Shown piece after piece: positions 1-6,860 of a stretch of 12,330 nt of DNA. A model generated the notes under the pieces. It was not told the DNA's origin. It did not search any database and was given only the letters and a program-made list of their open reading frames with translations. Origin of the DNA: an uncultured Sutterella sp. Its GTDB lineage: Bacteria; Pseudomonadota; Gammaproteobacteria; Burkholderiales; Burkholderiaceae_F. A program made the translations under genes and the position numbers. Every line of letters begins with the position of its first letter. Position 1 is the stretch's first letter. The DNA lies in assembly GCA_905201055.1 (NCBI GenBank), contig CAJKMT010000047.1, positions 1-12,330 of the forward strand, written 5' to 3'.

Positions 1-131
1 GCCATCGAAGCAACGGATTGCGTATTTTAACCCCCGTTTCTTACTTGTCAAGACCGTTTTCTCAAATTTTTTCTTTCCCGCTCACAACCGTTTGATTCTG
101 CGTTTTTTTTATTTTTTTCGCACCCCTAAAA

Positions 132-156
132 ACACTTCGGGGGCTTACGCCCCCGA
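132..156 (-). terminator. Intrinsic terminator downstream of the AsmA gene
   Basis: A GC-rich hairpin lies 17 bases beyond the AsmA stop codon. Seven perfect G/C pairs (138-144 with 149-155), plus a flanking T-A pair, enclose a 4-base loop. On the minus strand the stem is followed after four bases by a run of five T, which suits a rho-independent terminator for the leftward AsmA transcript. The opposite strand has no T run after the stem. The remaining left-edge sequence (1-131) holds T-rich tracts at 103-118 and a short open stretch ending in TAA at 28-30. I recognise no gene in it. Confidence 0.75.
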
Positions 157-172
157 TCCCCTCAGCGATTAA

Positions 173-2254
173 TTAATGTCTGAATAACTTACCGAGCCCT
201 TCCAATATCTTCGGATTTTTAACAGCCTCTTCAATAACGGTTTTAACTCCCTCTTTCAAAGCTGCCTCGATATTAATTCCATATCTCGGACTTTGAATCG
301 TTCCGCCCAGTTTAATCGGCACGGTCACCCGACGCCCGTCCACACTGGTTGCCAATTTAGCTGAAACATCACCGCTTAACGTGTTATCAAGCAAACCAAC
401 TTTCATTTGTCCGTTCACTTCTGCGACACTCGCTTTACCCTGAACAGACCGAACATCAAGCACACCATTGCCTACAGAGGCATTGACACTGAGAACACTG
501 AAACGTGTCTCATCCTGCGGATGCATAACAAGTCCCGCAGCATTCTTCGCTCTGACGGCACTTGCCACCTTTTCCAGAGACAGCCCCTTTAACACCGCAT
601 TATTGGCAGCCATTGAAATCGTGCCGTTGGCACTCTTGAGCATTGCCGTCTTCTCAATACCGATTCCGGCTAACTGCACCGTCGCATTCGCTTTACCATA
701 GAACTGAACCTGACTGCCGAACGCCTTAATCAATTCTTCCGTATCAATTCCCTTCGCATTGACGTTCAAAGCCCAATGTTCCGATGCATTAACTTTTGCC
801 GAACCGGTCACCGTGCCCGAACACGTATTGGCCTTGATGTTATTTAGCGCCAACTGTCCTTTCGAGAGCGTCGCCGTTGTATCCACCCCCTGAACTTGGA
901 GTCCCTGATACTTTAACGAATTAACGTGAATCTTAAATTGACCGTTTGCGCTGTTTAAAAACGTGAGACCCTTCACTTGATCGGCATAAGCTGAAGTGAT
1001 CAATTCAACACTGTCTAATGAAGCCTTCTTTTGCTCAGGGGCTTTCTCTGCCAACCATTTATCCAGCACCAATGAATCCAGTGTGAAATGCCCATTCACA
1101 TTAGGAACAGCAAAACCCTTGACTTGAATTGAACTATCCCAGGGGGATTTATCCAGTGAGCCTTTGAGCTTCAGGTTGACTTTTTCCTCTGGCACTGCCA
1201 AAGACACCGTCCCTTCGAAGGGCACTTGAGCGGTTGCGTTATTGAGTGCCGCCAGTACTTCCCCTTTAAGTCCTTGACTTAGCAATGTAAAGCCGTCCAG
1301 TTTTCCCGAAAAATCGCCTGAAACTGAAGCCTTCAGGGATTCGCCCTGCGCAATGTTGACAGTCAAACCTTGTGATGCCCACTTTTGCATTTTTTCTGTA
1401 TGCGCGGACTGCATATCAATCTTGGCACTGATCTCACCAACCTTCGCAGTCAAGCCTACTTTTTGAAGCGATAAATCACTGTTGACATAGCTAATGAGGT
1501 CGGCACGCATTTCAGCCGAAATTTTCTGACCCTGTTGATCTAAGGATACAGTCAGCATCGGCTTTGACAAGCTGGCTTCTACTTTCTTTACGTCGTAGGT
1601 TACCGTTGAGTCCACAGAAAGCTGACCGCTTAAATTTTGTGTTTTTTCTGAGAAATTCGTACTGAATTTCAGAGGCGTGGTACCGCTGAGCCCGAGCTGT
1701 CCTGTCGACAAACTCAAAGAATCAACTGCATAAACCTTTTTATTTTGCAATCCATAAACCGTCAAGGCGGCATCTTTAATTTCTAAGCTCGCCACTTCAA
1801 GATTGCGGATAAATGAGCTCTCAGCCGGCTGCGCCGGTTGTTCATTTGTCTTCGGAGTATCTTGCTGAGTTGAAGCTGAATGAGTCTTTTTAGCTAATCG
1901 AGCCGCATTGACTTTTCCCGTCAGACCGTCAATGACAATATCATCAAAGCGAATATCGCCTTTTATAAGCGGCAAAACCGCCACACCGATCTGAGCTCCT
2001 TTCAAAGTAAACTGAGGTTTGTCGCTTCCTTCAAAAGATAGTGTTGTCGGCGGCAAAACCAGCTGAACCTTTGGGAAGAAATTGGTTTTCAAATCACCCT
2101 GAAAAACCAATGTCCGATTGAACCGAGAAGAGACTTCCTTTTTCATCTGCTCGGCAATCATGGCATCATCCAAAAAGTAGGTCACCGCAGCCCACAGACC
2201 GCCGACTGCGACAACAACAATGGCACTCAGTCCAATAATGATTTTTTTGAACAT
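173..2254 (-). CDS. AsmA family inner-membrane protein
   Basis: The predicted protein has 693 residues. It begins with one hydrophobic segment (about residues 4-28), which should anchor it in the inner membrane with the bulk in the periplasm. A long beta-rich region of alternating short strands follows, and the C-terminal part (about 510-650) resembles the AsmA C-terminal domain. AsmA-like proteins are related to chorein-type lipid-transfer proteins and are linked to outer-membrane assembly or phospholipid movement; the exact role of this one cannot be read from sequence. Residues about 121-147 form a low-complexity linker rich in Gln, Thr, Pro and Ala. I chose the ATG at 2254 because GGAAGGAG (2261-2268) sits six bases upstream; an in-frame TTG at 2272 would lie upstream of that site. 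The gene is alone in its unit: the pyrD terminator lies upstream and a terminator follows it. The family assignment is strong; the substrate is unknown. Confidence 0.88.
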   Translation of the reverse strand: MFKKIIIGLSAIVVVAVGGLWAAVTYFLDDAMIAEQMKKEVSSRFNRTLVFQGDLKTNFFPKVQLVLPPTTLSFEGSDKPQFTLKGAQIGVAVLPLIKGDIRFDDIVIDGLTGKVNAARLAKKTHSASTQQDTPKTNEQPAQPAESSFIRNLEVASLEIKDAALTVYGLQNKKVYAVDSLSLSTGQLGLSGTTPLKFSTNFSEKTQNLSGQLSVDSTVTYDVKKVEASLSKPMLTVSLDQQGQKISAEMRADLISYVNSDLSLQKVGLTAKVGEISAKIDMQSAHTEKMQKWASQGLTVNIAQGESLKASVSGDFSGKLDGFTLLSQGLKGEVLAALNNATAQVPFEGTVSLAVPEEKVNLKLKGSLDKSPWDSSIQVKGFAVPNVNGHFTLDSLVLDKWLAEKAPEQKKASLDSVELITSAYADQVKGLTFLNSANGQFKIHVNSLKYQGLQVQGVDTTATLSKGQLALNNIKANTCSGTVTGSAKVNASEHWALNVNAKGIDTEELIKAFGSQVQFYGKANATVQLAGIGIEKTAMLKSANGTISMAANNAVLKGLSLEKVASAVRAKNAAGLVMHPQDETRFSVLSVNASVGNGVLDVRSVQGKASVAEVNGQMKVGLLDNTLSGDVSAKLATSVDGRRVTVPIKLGGTIQSPRYGINIEAALKEGVKTVIEEAVKNPKILEGLGKLFRH

Positions 2255-2340
2255 ATACCACTCCTTCCACAAGAAGCACCGCCTATAAAGCTAGTGTAGT
2301 ACGGAGTGGCTGTTTCGTCTTAAGAACTTGTTGGCAAATG

Positions 2341-2363
2341 TTAAAAAAGCGGCCGAAGCCGCT
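2341..2363 (-). terminator. Intrinsic terminator after pyrD
   Basis: Downstream of the pyrD stop codon (2369-2371) the minus strand reads GCGGC-TTCG-GCCGC, closed by an extra T-A pair, and is followed at once by six T. The stem pairs 2348-2353 with 2358-2363 around a UUCG-type tetraloop, a very stable loop. This is a textbook rho-independent terminator. It separates pyrD from the AsmA gene, which starts about 90 bases further on. Confidence 0.93.
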
Positions 2364-2368
2364 CGTTG

Positions 2369-3442
2369 CTACGGTCTCAATGAGGCTCGCGCACCGGTCT
2401 GAGTTTTTCTCCACTTGGCAACCTCATCCACACAGTCGGCGATGAGTATGGGACCGTTATAGATAAAGCCTGTGAAGAGCTGAACCAATTTTGCACCCGC
2501 CTGCATTTTTGCCACGGCATCTTCTGCACTCATAACACCTCCGCTTGCAATAATCGGAAGAGTTTCCTGCAAATGCTTATACAAAAGGGCAACAACTTCA
2601 GTAGATCGCTCATACAAAGGCTTGCCGGATAAGCCGCCCGTTTCCTCACAGTGAGGCATTCCCTTGATTGCATCTCGAGAAATCGTTGTATTAGTCGCGA
2701 TAATGCCATCAATGCCGAAATGCACCAGTTGATCGGCAATTCTCAAAATATCGTCATTGTCCAAATCAGGTGCAATCTTTAACGCAATGGGAACATACTT
2801 TCCTCGATTGCCATCCATCAGACGTTTCCGTTCGTCGGTAATGGCGGACAAAAGAACCTTTAATTCTGAATCCGCCTGAAGCGAACGCAGATTTTTCGTG
2901 TTAGGAGAAGAAATGTTGATTGCTATATAGTCCGTATGGTTGTAGACCTTTCGGAGACAAATCAAGTAATCATCCACCGCCCGTTCAATGGGAGTGACCG
3001 CATTCTTGCCGATATTGATTCCGAGAATGCCGCCTCGGCTTCTGAAACCCGCCGCGCTTCTGAGGTGCTCAAGCACTTCATCGGCACCGTGGTTGTTAAA
3101 CCCCATCCGATTAATAACTCCTTCGGCGGGAATCACTCGGAAAAGACGCGGTTTAGGATTGCCGGGCTGAGCCTTCGGAGTGATGGTACCGACCTCAACG
3201 TGGCCGAAACCCAAACCGCCGAAAGCACTCACACATTCTCCATTTTTATCCATCCCGGCAGCCAATCCGATGACATTCGGAAAGCGCAGCCCCATCACTT
3301 CAATCGGATCTTCCAACGGATCGCGCGTGACAAGTTTCGTGAGCCCAAGGTTCACCGCCCAATCCAAATTAGACATGATCACCGAGTGCGCTGTTTCCGG
3401 ATTCATGGAAAATAAAATCTTGCGCGCGATGGAGTAGAGCAT
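2369..3442 (-). CDS. pyrD: Dihydroorotate dehydrogenase (quinone), class 2
   Basis: PyrD oxidises dihydroorotate to orotate in de novo pyrimidine synthesis, using FMN and passing electrons to the membrane quinone pool. The 357-residue protein aligns by eye with E. coli PyrD throughout. It has the N-terminal helix that marks class 2 and docks on the membrane (about 1-40), the segment NVIGLAAGMDKNGE (56-69), INRMGFNN (110-117), LGINIGKN (140-147) and NISSPNT (176-182). Ser179 is the expected catalytic base. The FMN phosphate region includes the glycines of ASGGV (299-303). The ATG at 3442 is preferred because GGGG lies seven bases upstream on the minus strand; an in-frame TTG at 3475 would lie upstream of that site and add 11 unconserved residues. 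The C-terminus is about 20 residues longer than in E. coli and rich in Arg, Ala and Thr. The 108 bases before the ATG contain no clear terminator, so it may have its own promoter or receive read-through from the Nudix gene. Confidence 0.96.
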   Translation of the reverse strand: MLYSIARKILFSMNPETAHSVIMSNLDWAVNLGLTKLVTRDPLEDPIEVMGLRFPNVIGLAAGMDKNGECVSAFGGLGFGHVEVGTITPKAQPGNPKPRLFRVIPAEGVINRMGFNNHGADEVLEHLRSAAGFRSRGGILGINIGKNAVTPIERAVDDYLICLRKVYNHTDYIAINISSPNTKNLRSLQADSELKVLLSAITDERKRLMDGNRGKYVPIALKIAPDLDNDDILRIADQLVHFGIDGIIATNTTISRDAIKGMPHCEETGGLSGKPLYERSTEVVALLYKHLQETLPIIASGGVMSAEDAVAKMQAGAKLVQLFTGFIYNGPILIADCVDEVAKWRKTQTGARASLRP

Positions 3443-3508
3443 TATTTTTCCCCTTTTTTGATGGCTCAAGATCAAAAAAACATATTGAAAAACGATGAGT
3501 AATTTTAG

Positions 3509-3547
3509 CCGATCAGGTTTCTCAAAAAGTCATTTTTAGATGATCGG
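3509..3547. repeat. Inverted repeat in the Nudix-pyrD gap
   Basis: CCGATCA at 3509-3515 is the exact reverse complement of TGATCGG at 3541-3547, with 25 bases between. The enclosed sequence itself holds an A5/T5 pair that could form an inner stem. It lies in the 108-base space before the pyrD start. It might be a weak terminator of the bcs-Nudix unit or a protein-binding dyad, but no T run follows the outer stem. It may also be chance. Confidence 0.3.
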
Positions 3548-3550
3548 TCC

Positions 3551-4105
3551 TTAATCATCAAGTCGATAGCAATGCAGCCGAATATTTCCGGCACGGCGAT
3601 CTTCAAAATAATGTCTTAATGTCGACGCAACGGTCGTAAAACTGATGTCTTCCCAAGGGATCTCCTCTTCGGAAAACAGCCTTTGCTCTTGAGTTTCCGG
3701 GCCCGGGGTCATGGGAAGGGAGTCAAATTCAGAGAGAAAGAAAAAATGCACCTGGCTTGCATACGGTACATCGATAATCGTAAAAAGCGCACCGCCTTTA
3801 GCCAGGCTGCCGGTTTCTTCATAGGTTTCGCGAAGCGCGCCTTCAAGCAGTGTTTCATGAGCTTCCATAAAACCGGCTGGCAGTGTCCACTTACCCTTGC
3901 GCGGTTCAATGGCGCGCTTACACAGCAAAACCTTATCGCCGCAAAGCGGCAAAGTTCCCACCACAGGAATCGGATTAACGTACTGAACAAAATCACAATG
4001 CTCACAAACCCGGCGAACTCGCACATCGTCGTCGGGACGTTTGGTAACCAACGGCTGACCGCACATCGGACAAAACTTATACTGAGGAGCATCAATGCAT
4101 TTCAT
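3551..4105 (-). CDS. Nudix hydrolase with N-terminal zinc ribbon
   Basis: This 184-residue cytoplasmic protein has two parts. Residues 12-15 (CPMC) and 33-36 (CEHC) give two Cys pairs of a small zinc ribbon of the Nudix_N_2 type. The Nudix fold follows, with a complete box over about residues 77-99: G-x5-E-x7-RE-x2-EE-xG, carried by GFMEAHE and RETYEETG. The box Glu residues bind the metals that activate water for cleaving a nucleoside diphosphate linked to another moiety. Proteins of this layout are usually labelled ADP-ribose or NADH pyrophosphatases; the substrate here is not known. Close relatives are, from memory, common in Burkholderiales. The ATG lies 9 bases after the bcsG stop codon, so it is probably co-transcribed with the cellulose genes. 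The ribosome binding site is weak, which fits translational coupling. A link to cellulose production is only positional. Confidence 0.92.
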   Translation of the reverse strand: MKCIDAPQYKFCPMCGQPLVTKRPDDDVRVRRVCEHCDFVQYVNPIPVVGTLPLCGDKVLLCKRAIEPRKGKWTLPAGFMEAHETLLEGALRETYEETGSLAKGGALFTIIDVPYASQVHFFFLSEFDSLPMTPGPETQEQRLFSEEEIPWEDISFTTVASTLRHYFEDRRAGNIRLHCYRLDD

Positions 4106-4114
4106 ACAGGCTCA

Positions 4115-5767
4115 TTAACGTTCACGGGGATAGGGGCGCCATTCGCCGCCCTTTTGACGAATGTAGTCATTACCCCTGTAGGTTAACACAACCGATTGAC
4201 CGTTTTCTGATACGGGGTTGGTTTCGGGCAAGTCTCGTACCAAATCTTCAAGCGGCACACTTCCGCCGTCGGCACCGAAATAATTGCTGGCCAAGACGCG
4301 TCCGATCAAAGTACTCATGGCCAGATAACTGGTGTTGCCCGTCACATGAATCGGTTCTTGAGGCAAATCCTTGATGCCGAAGAATTTCACCATCAGCGGC
4401 ACTTCCGTAATTCGCATGCTCGGAATATCACGCAGGCGAGGTGCTTGGATTCGGTCCCCGCGAACAGCGGCTCCGTGCTCGGGCACCACCACCAGCATAA
4501 CCTTTCGACCGGATCGCTCGAGCTCCTTCATAAACGTTTGTAAATCGTTTAAGAAACGAACGGCTCTCGGCTTAAATTCTTCCCAACGACCGTGACGGGG
4601 TAAGCGATTACCGTCATGCAGCGAGATGAAGTTAAAGAGTGTGACATGGCGATTCGAACTCTTGTCTTGTGCCGTCTTTCTCATCCAATCGCGCATTACC
4701 GACAAATCGTTGGCAATTTCCTCGTCATCAAATGCCATGTAAAGCAAGGGATATTTGCCCGTGCTTTCAAGCGGAGCCATCAAACCGGCCTTATCACGAA
4801 GCGTCTGGAGATAATTGTCGTACTGTCCCTGGTGATCCAGATAAAGATGCTGACGATAGCCCAATTGATCCAAACGATTCATGATCTCACACTCAGGACG
4901 CCGACCGTCATAAAGAGTATCGTGGTCAACCTGTCCGCACACTGCGTTGAGCAAACGCAAAGTCGCGGGACCGGAGTAAGACGTAGCGGAATTGAAGTGG
5001 TCAAAGCGAATATTGAATTGAGACATCACCGGATGATTCATCAAATCCGCTGCAATCAAGTCATCATTGGACAGTGAGCAGATATTCATCAGGATAATCT
5101 CAAACGGCGTATCGTTTGCCGACAGACCTTGAGGAAATTCCGCGCGGCGATCCTTTTCATAATCGATAAAAGCGGTGTACCACTTCTCGATTGTTTCGGA
5201 AGTAATGGCTGAAGGATCGGCAGGAGCTGCTTGCTGAGGCATCTTCTTTTCGTCAGTTTGAGTCTGAGCAACTTCGACGAGAGCCTGAGTTACCGGCTGA
5301 GTTTTCCAAGAAACGTAATAGGGCTGAAAAACCAAAAAGAGGAAATACCCCACTGTAAAAACCGACAGACGAACCCAATTCTTCACCAAGCCGTAGAGCA
5401 AAAGGGCCACAGCAGCCCAAGCCACCATCTTTACATTGATGAAGTCAATCGCCAACTGCGCAATGTACATGACGGAGAAGCCGGCTATGTTTTGCGCATT
5501 ACTGAAAATACTTTCGAGACCGGGCAGCCAACTTTCTGAATAGACAAGAGCAATTGCTCCACAAAGTGCCAGTACAGTTCGTAAAAGATGTAAGGCCCTA
5601 TTGGAAATCGGCAATAAAATAAAAAGCAGCAACAACCCGTTGTAGAGCAGGTTGAGCGTCAGATATTCGTAGTGAGCAAGAGCGAACTTCAAAATAAAGT
5701 ACACGTTCCAAAGGCCTAACCCTTGGAAAAAAGCTCCGAGTGTTTTTTCTTGCGTAGTTGTCTGCAT
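4115..5767 (-). CDS. bcsG: Cellulose phosphoethanolamine transferase BcsG
   Basis: BcsG moves phosphoethanolamine from phosphatidylethanolamine to glucose units of newly made cellulose on the periplasmic side of the inner membrane. The 550-residue protein has about five membrane segments between residues 20 and 150, a Gln/Pro/Ala linker (about 155-190) and a periplasmic alkaline-phosphatase-fold domain. Landmarks shared with E. coli BcsG include Cys230 in NICSLS, the nucleophile serine within NSATSYSGP (259-267), His384 in SLHDGN, and Glu430-His431 in VPEHG. These correspond to the zinc-binding and catalytic residues of the E. coli enzyme, so the protein should be active. The start is ambiguous between TTG at 5770 and ATG at 5767; I use ATG. 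No good Shine-Dalgarno sequence is visible, and the gene starts about 13 bases after the bcsZ stop, so coupling to bcsZ translation is likely. BcsF and BcsE, which accompany BcsG in enterobacteria, are not encoded in this window. Confidence 0.95.
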   Translation of the reverse strand: MQTTTQEKTLGAFFQGLGLWNVYFILKFALAHYEYLTLNLLYNGLLLLFILLPISNRALHLLRTVLALCGAIALVYSESWLPGLESIFSNAQNIAGFSVMYIAQLAIDFINVKMVAWAAVALLLYGLVKNWVRLSVFTVGYFLFLVFQPYYVSWKTQPVTQALVEVAQTQTDEKKMPQQAAPADPSAITSETIEKWYTAFIDYEKDRRAEFPQGLSANDTPFEIILMNICSLSNDDLIAADLMNHPVMSQFNIRFDHFNSATSYSGPATLRLLNAVCGQVDHDTLYDGRRPECEIMNRLDQLGYRQHLYLDHQGQYDNYLQTLRDKAGLMAPLESTGKYPLLYMAFDDEEIANDLSVMRDWMRKTAQDKSSNRHVTLFNFISLHDGNRLPRHGRWEEFKPRAVRFLNDLQTFMKELERSGRKVMLVVVPEHGAAVRGDRIQAPRLRDIPSMRITEVPLMVKFFGIKDLPQEPIHVTGNTSYLAMSTLIGRVLASNYFGADGGSVPLEDLVRDLPETNPVSENGQSVVLTYRGNDYIRQKGGEWRPYPRER

Positions 5768-5780
5768 CAATTATTCGTTT

Positions 5781-6860
5781 TTATTGTTTGCGCTGATTGG
5801 GAAAATAAACCCGTCCGTCCTCATCGAACGCAAAATAGCCTTCATCAAAACCCAAACCGAAAAGCGTCAGCACATTTCGGTAATAGTTTTCCTTTTCTAT
5901 GGGCGCGCTCGACAAAATCGTGCGAATCAGATCCGCCGATTTATCCTGACCGAGAAGTTCGAGCAGGCAAGCACCGAACCCGTCCCACGCCGGCTGATTG
6001 ATTTTGAGTGTATTCACATCAATCTTTTCGGGCGGCATATTGAGTTCGCGCGTAATTTTAACCATCGGTTCAAAATGCGTCTTTAACTCCTGATAGACCG
6101 GATCCTTCGGAGACATCATTCCGGCCCAAAGATAGACTCGGATAGAGTTATAACTGCCGATTGTGTTGTCTTCGGAATCCACGTTCACCAATTCGCCTCG
6201 GGTGGTAAACGTTGCCCAATCGGGTGAGATGCCTGCGGGGGCGCTTCTGATGAGTACTCGCGCAGAGCCCTCAAAAACATCGAACCAATACTTATCCTCC
6301 AAAGCAAAGCGCTTAATCAAAAAGAGCGGATAGTAGCTGGGGTTAAGCTTGACCTGATCGTCGTGTTCAAAACCGATTCGACCGGGCAGCAGCACCTTGC
6401 CCAAATTGTCGATGTCTCTGACTTGAGTTTTGAGCAACTCAAGCATGGCATGCGCTTTTTCGGTGTAATCCGGCCGATCCCAGAGTCTGCCCGCTTCAAG
6501 CAGACAATAGGCAATCCACATGTCGGAGTCCACTGCGTTATTGGTATCCAAAATGGTCCATTGCGAACCGTCTCGTCCCCAAAGCCATGCCGCGAAATTT
6601 TTAGTGATATCGCCGCCTGAGAGATTATTTTCCGTCCAGGCAAGCATATCCTCAAATGTCTCCCGATCATTATCAACCAGGGCAAAGAACATGGCGTAGG
6701 ACTGACCTTCTGAAGTGGTCACGGCTCGTGAGTCACTGTAGTCCACGACGCGCGCGCCTTCCATGCCTACGGCTTTAAAGTCCTGCCACATCGGCCACTG
6801 TGCGTAAACAGCGGAACTCAGTCCCAGGGCCAAAGTCAATGCTAAAACCAGTTTTTTCAT
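5781..6860 (-). CDS. bcsZ: Periplasmic GH8 endoglucanase BcsZ, general-base Asp replaced by Asn
   Basis: BcsZ is the periplasmic beta-1,4-endoglucanase (GH8) of cellulose operons and normally trims nascent chains. The 359-residue protein has a signal peptide (1-20, with VYA before QW) and matches E. coli BcsZ along its length. Conserved stretches include TTSEGQSY with the acid Glu51, AAWLWG (90-95), the DSD region (111-113), LLPGRIGF (157-164), LNPSYYP (172-178), SPDW (212-215) and GMM (247-249). The motif that reads SYDAIRVY in E. coli BcsZ is SYNSIRVY here, so Asn238 stands where the general base (E. coli Asp243, from memory) is expected. The gene may therefore encode a weak or inactive hydrolase, or one using another base. 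I chose the ATG at 6860 because it opens the signal peptide and overlaps the bcsB stop in an ATGA arrangement, implying coupled translation. The open frame extends to 6992, but the extra residues lie inside bcsB. Confidence 0.95.
   Translation of the reverse strand: MKKLVLALTLALGLSSAVYAQWPMWQDFKAVGMEGARVVDYSDSRAVTTSEGQSYAMFFALVDNDRETFEDMLAWTENNLSGGDITKNFAAWLWGRDGSQWTILDTNNAVDSDMWIAYCLLEAGRLWDRPDYTEKAHAMLELLKTQVRDIDNLGKVLLPGRIGFEHDDQVKLNPSYYPLFLIKRFALEDKYWFDVFEGSARVLIRSAPAGISPDWATFTTRGELVNVDSEDNTIGSYNSIRVYLWAGMMSPKDPVYQELKTHFEPMVKITRELNMPPEKIDVNTLKINQPAWDGFGACLLELLGQDKSADLIRTILSSAPIEKENYYRNVLTLFGLGFDEGYFAFDEDGRVYFPNQRKQ

Noticed and set aside
1..30. Short plus-strand open stretch ending in TAA, possibly the end of a gene to the left
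   Set aside because: Only nine codons are visible, with nothing recognisable, so coding status cannot be judged.
103..118. T8 and T7 tracts that could be the tail of a plus-strand terminator
   Set aside because: No stable hairpin precedes them on the plus strand. The only strong hairpin nearby belongs to the AsmA transcript.
2936..3415. A 159-codon plus-strand open frame opposite pyrD
   Set aside because: It lies antisense to a highly conserved pyrD and its translation shows no recognisable domain. It is a shadow of pyrD codon usage.
3683..4186. A 167-codon plus-strand open frame opposite the Nudix gene and the bcsG end
   Set aside because: It is antisense to two genes with clear family motifs, with no recognisable product.
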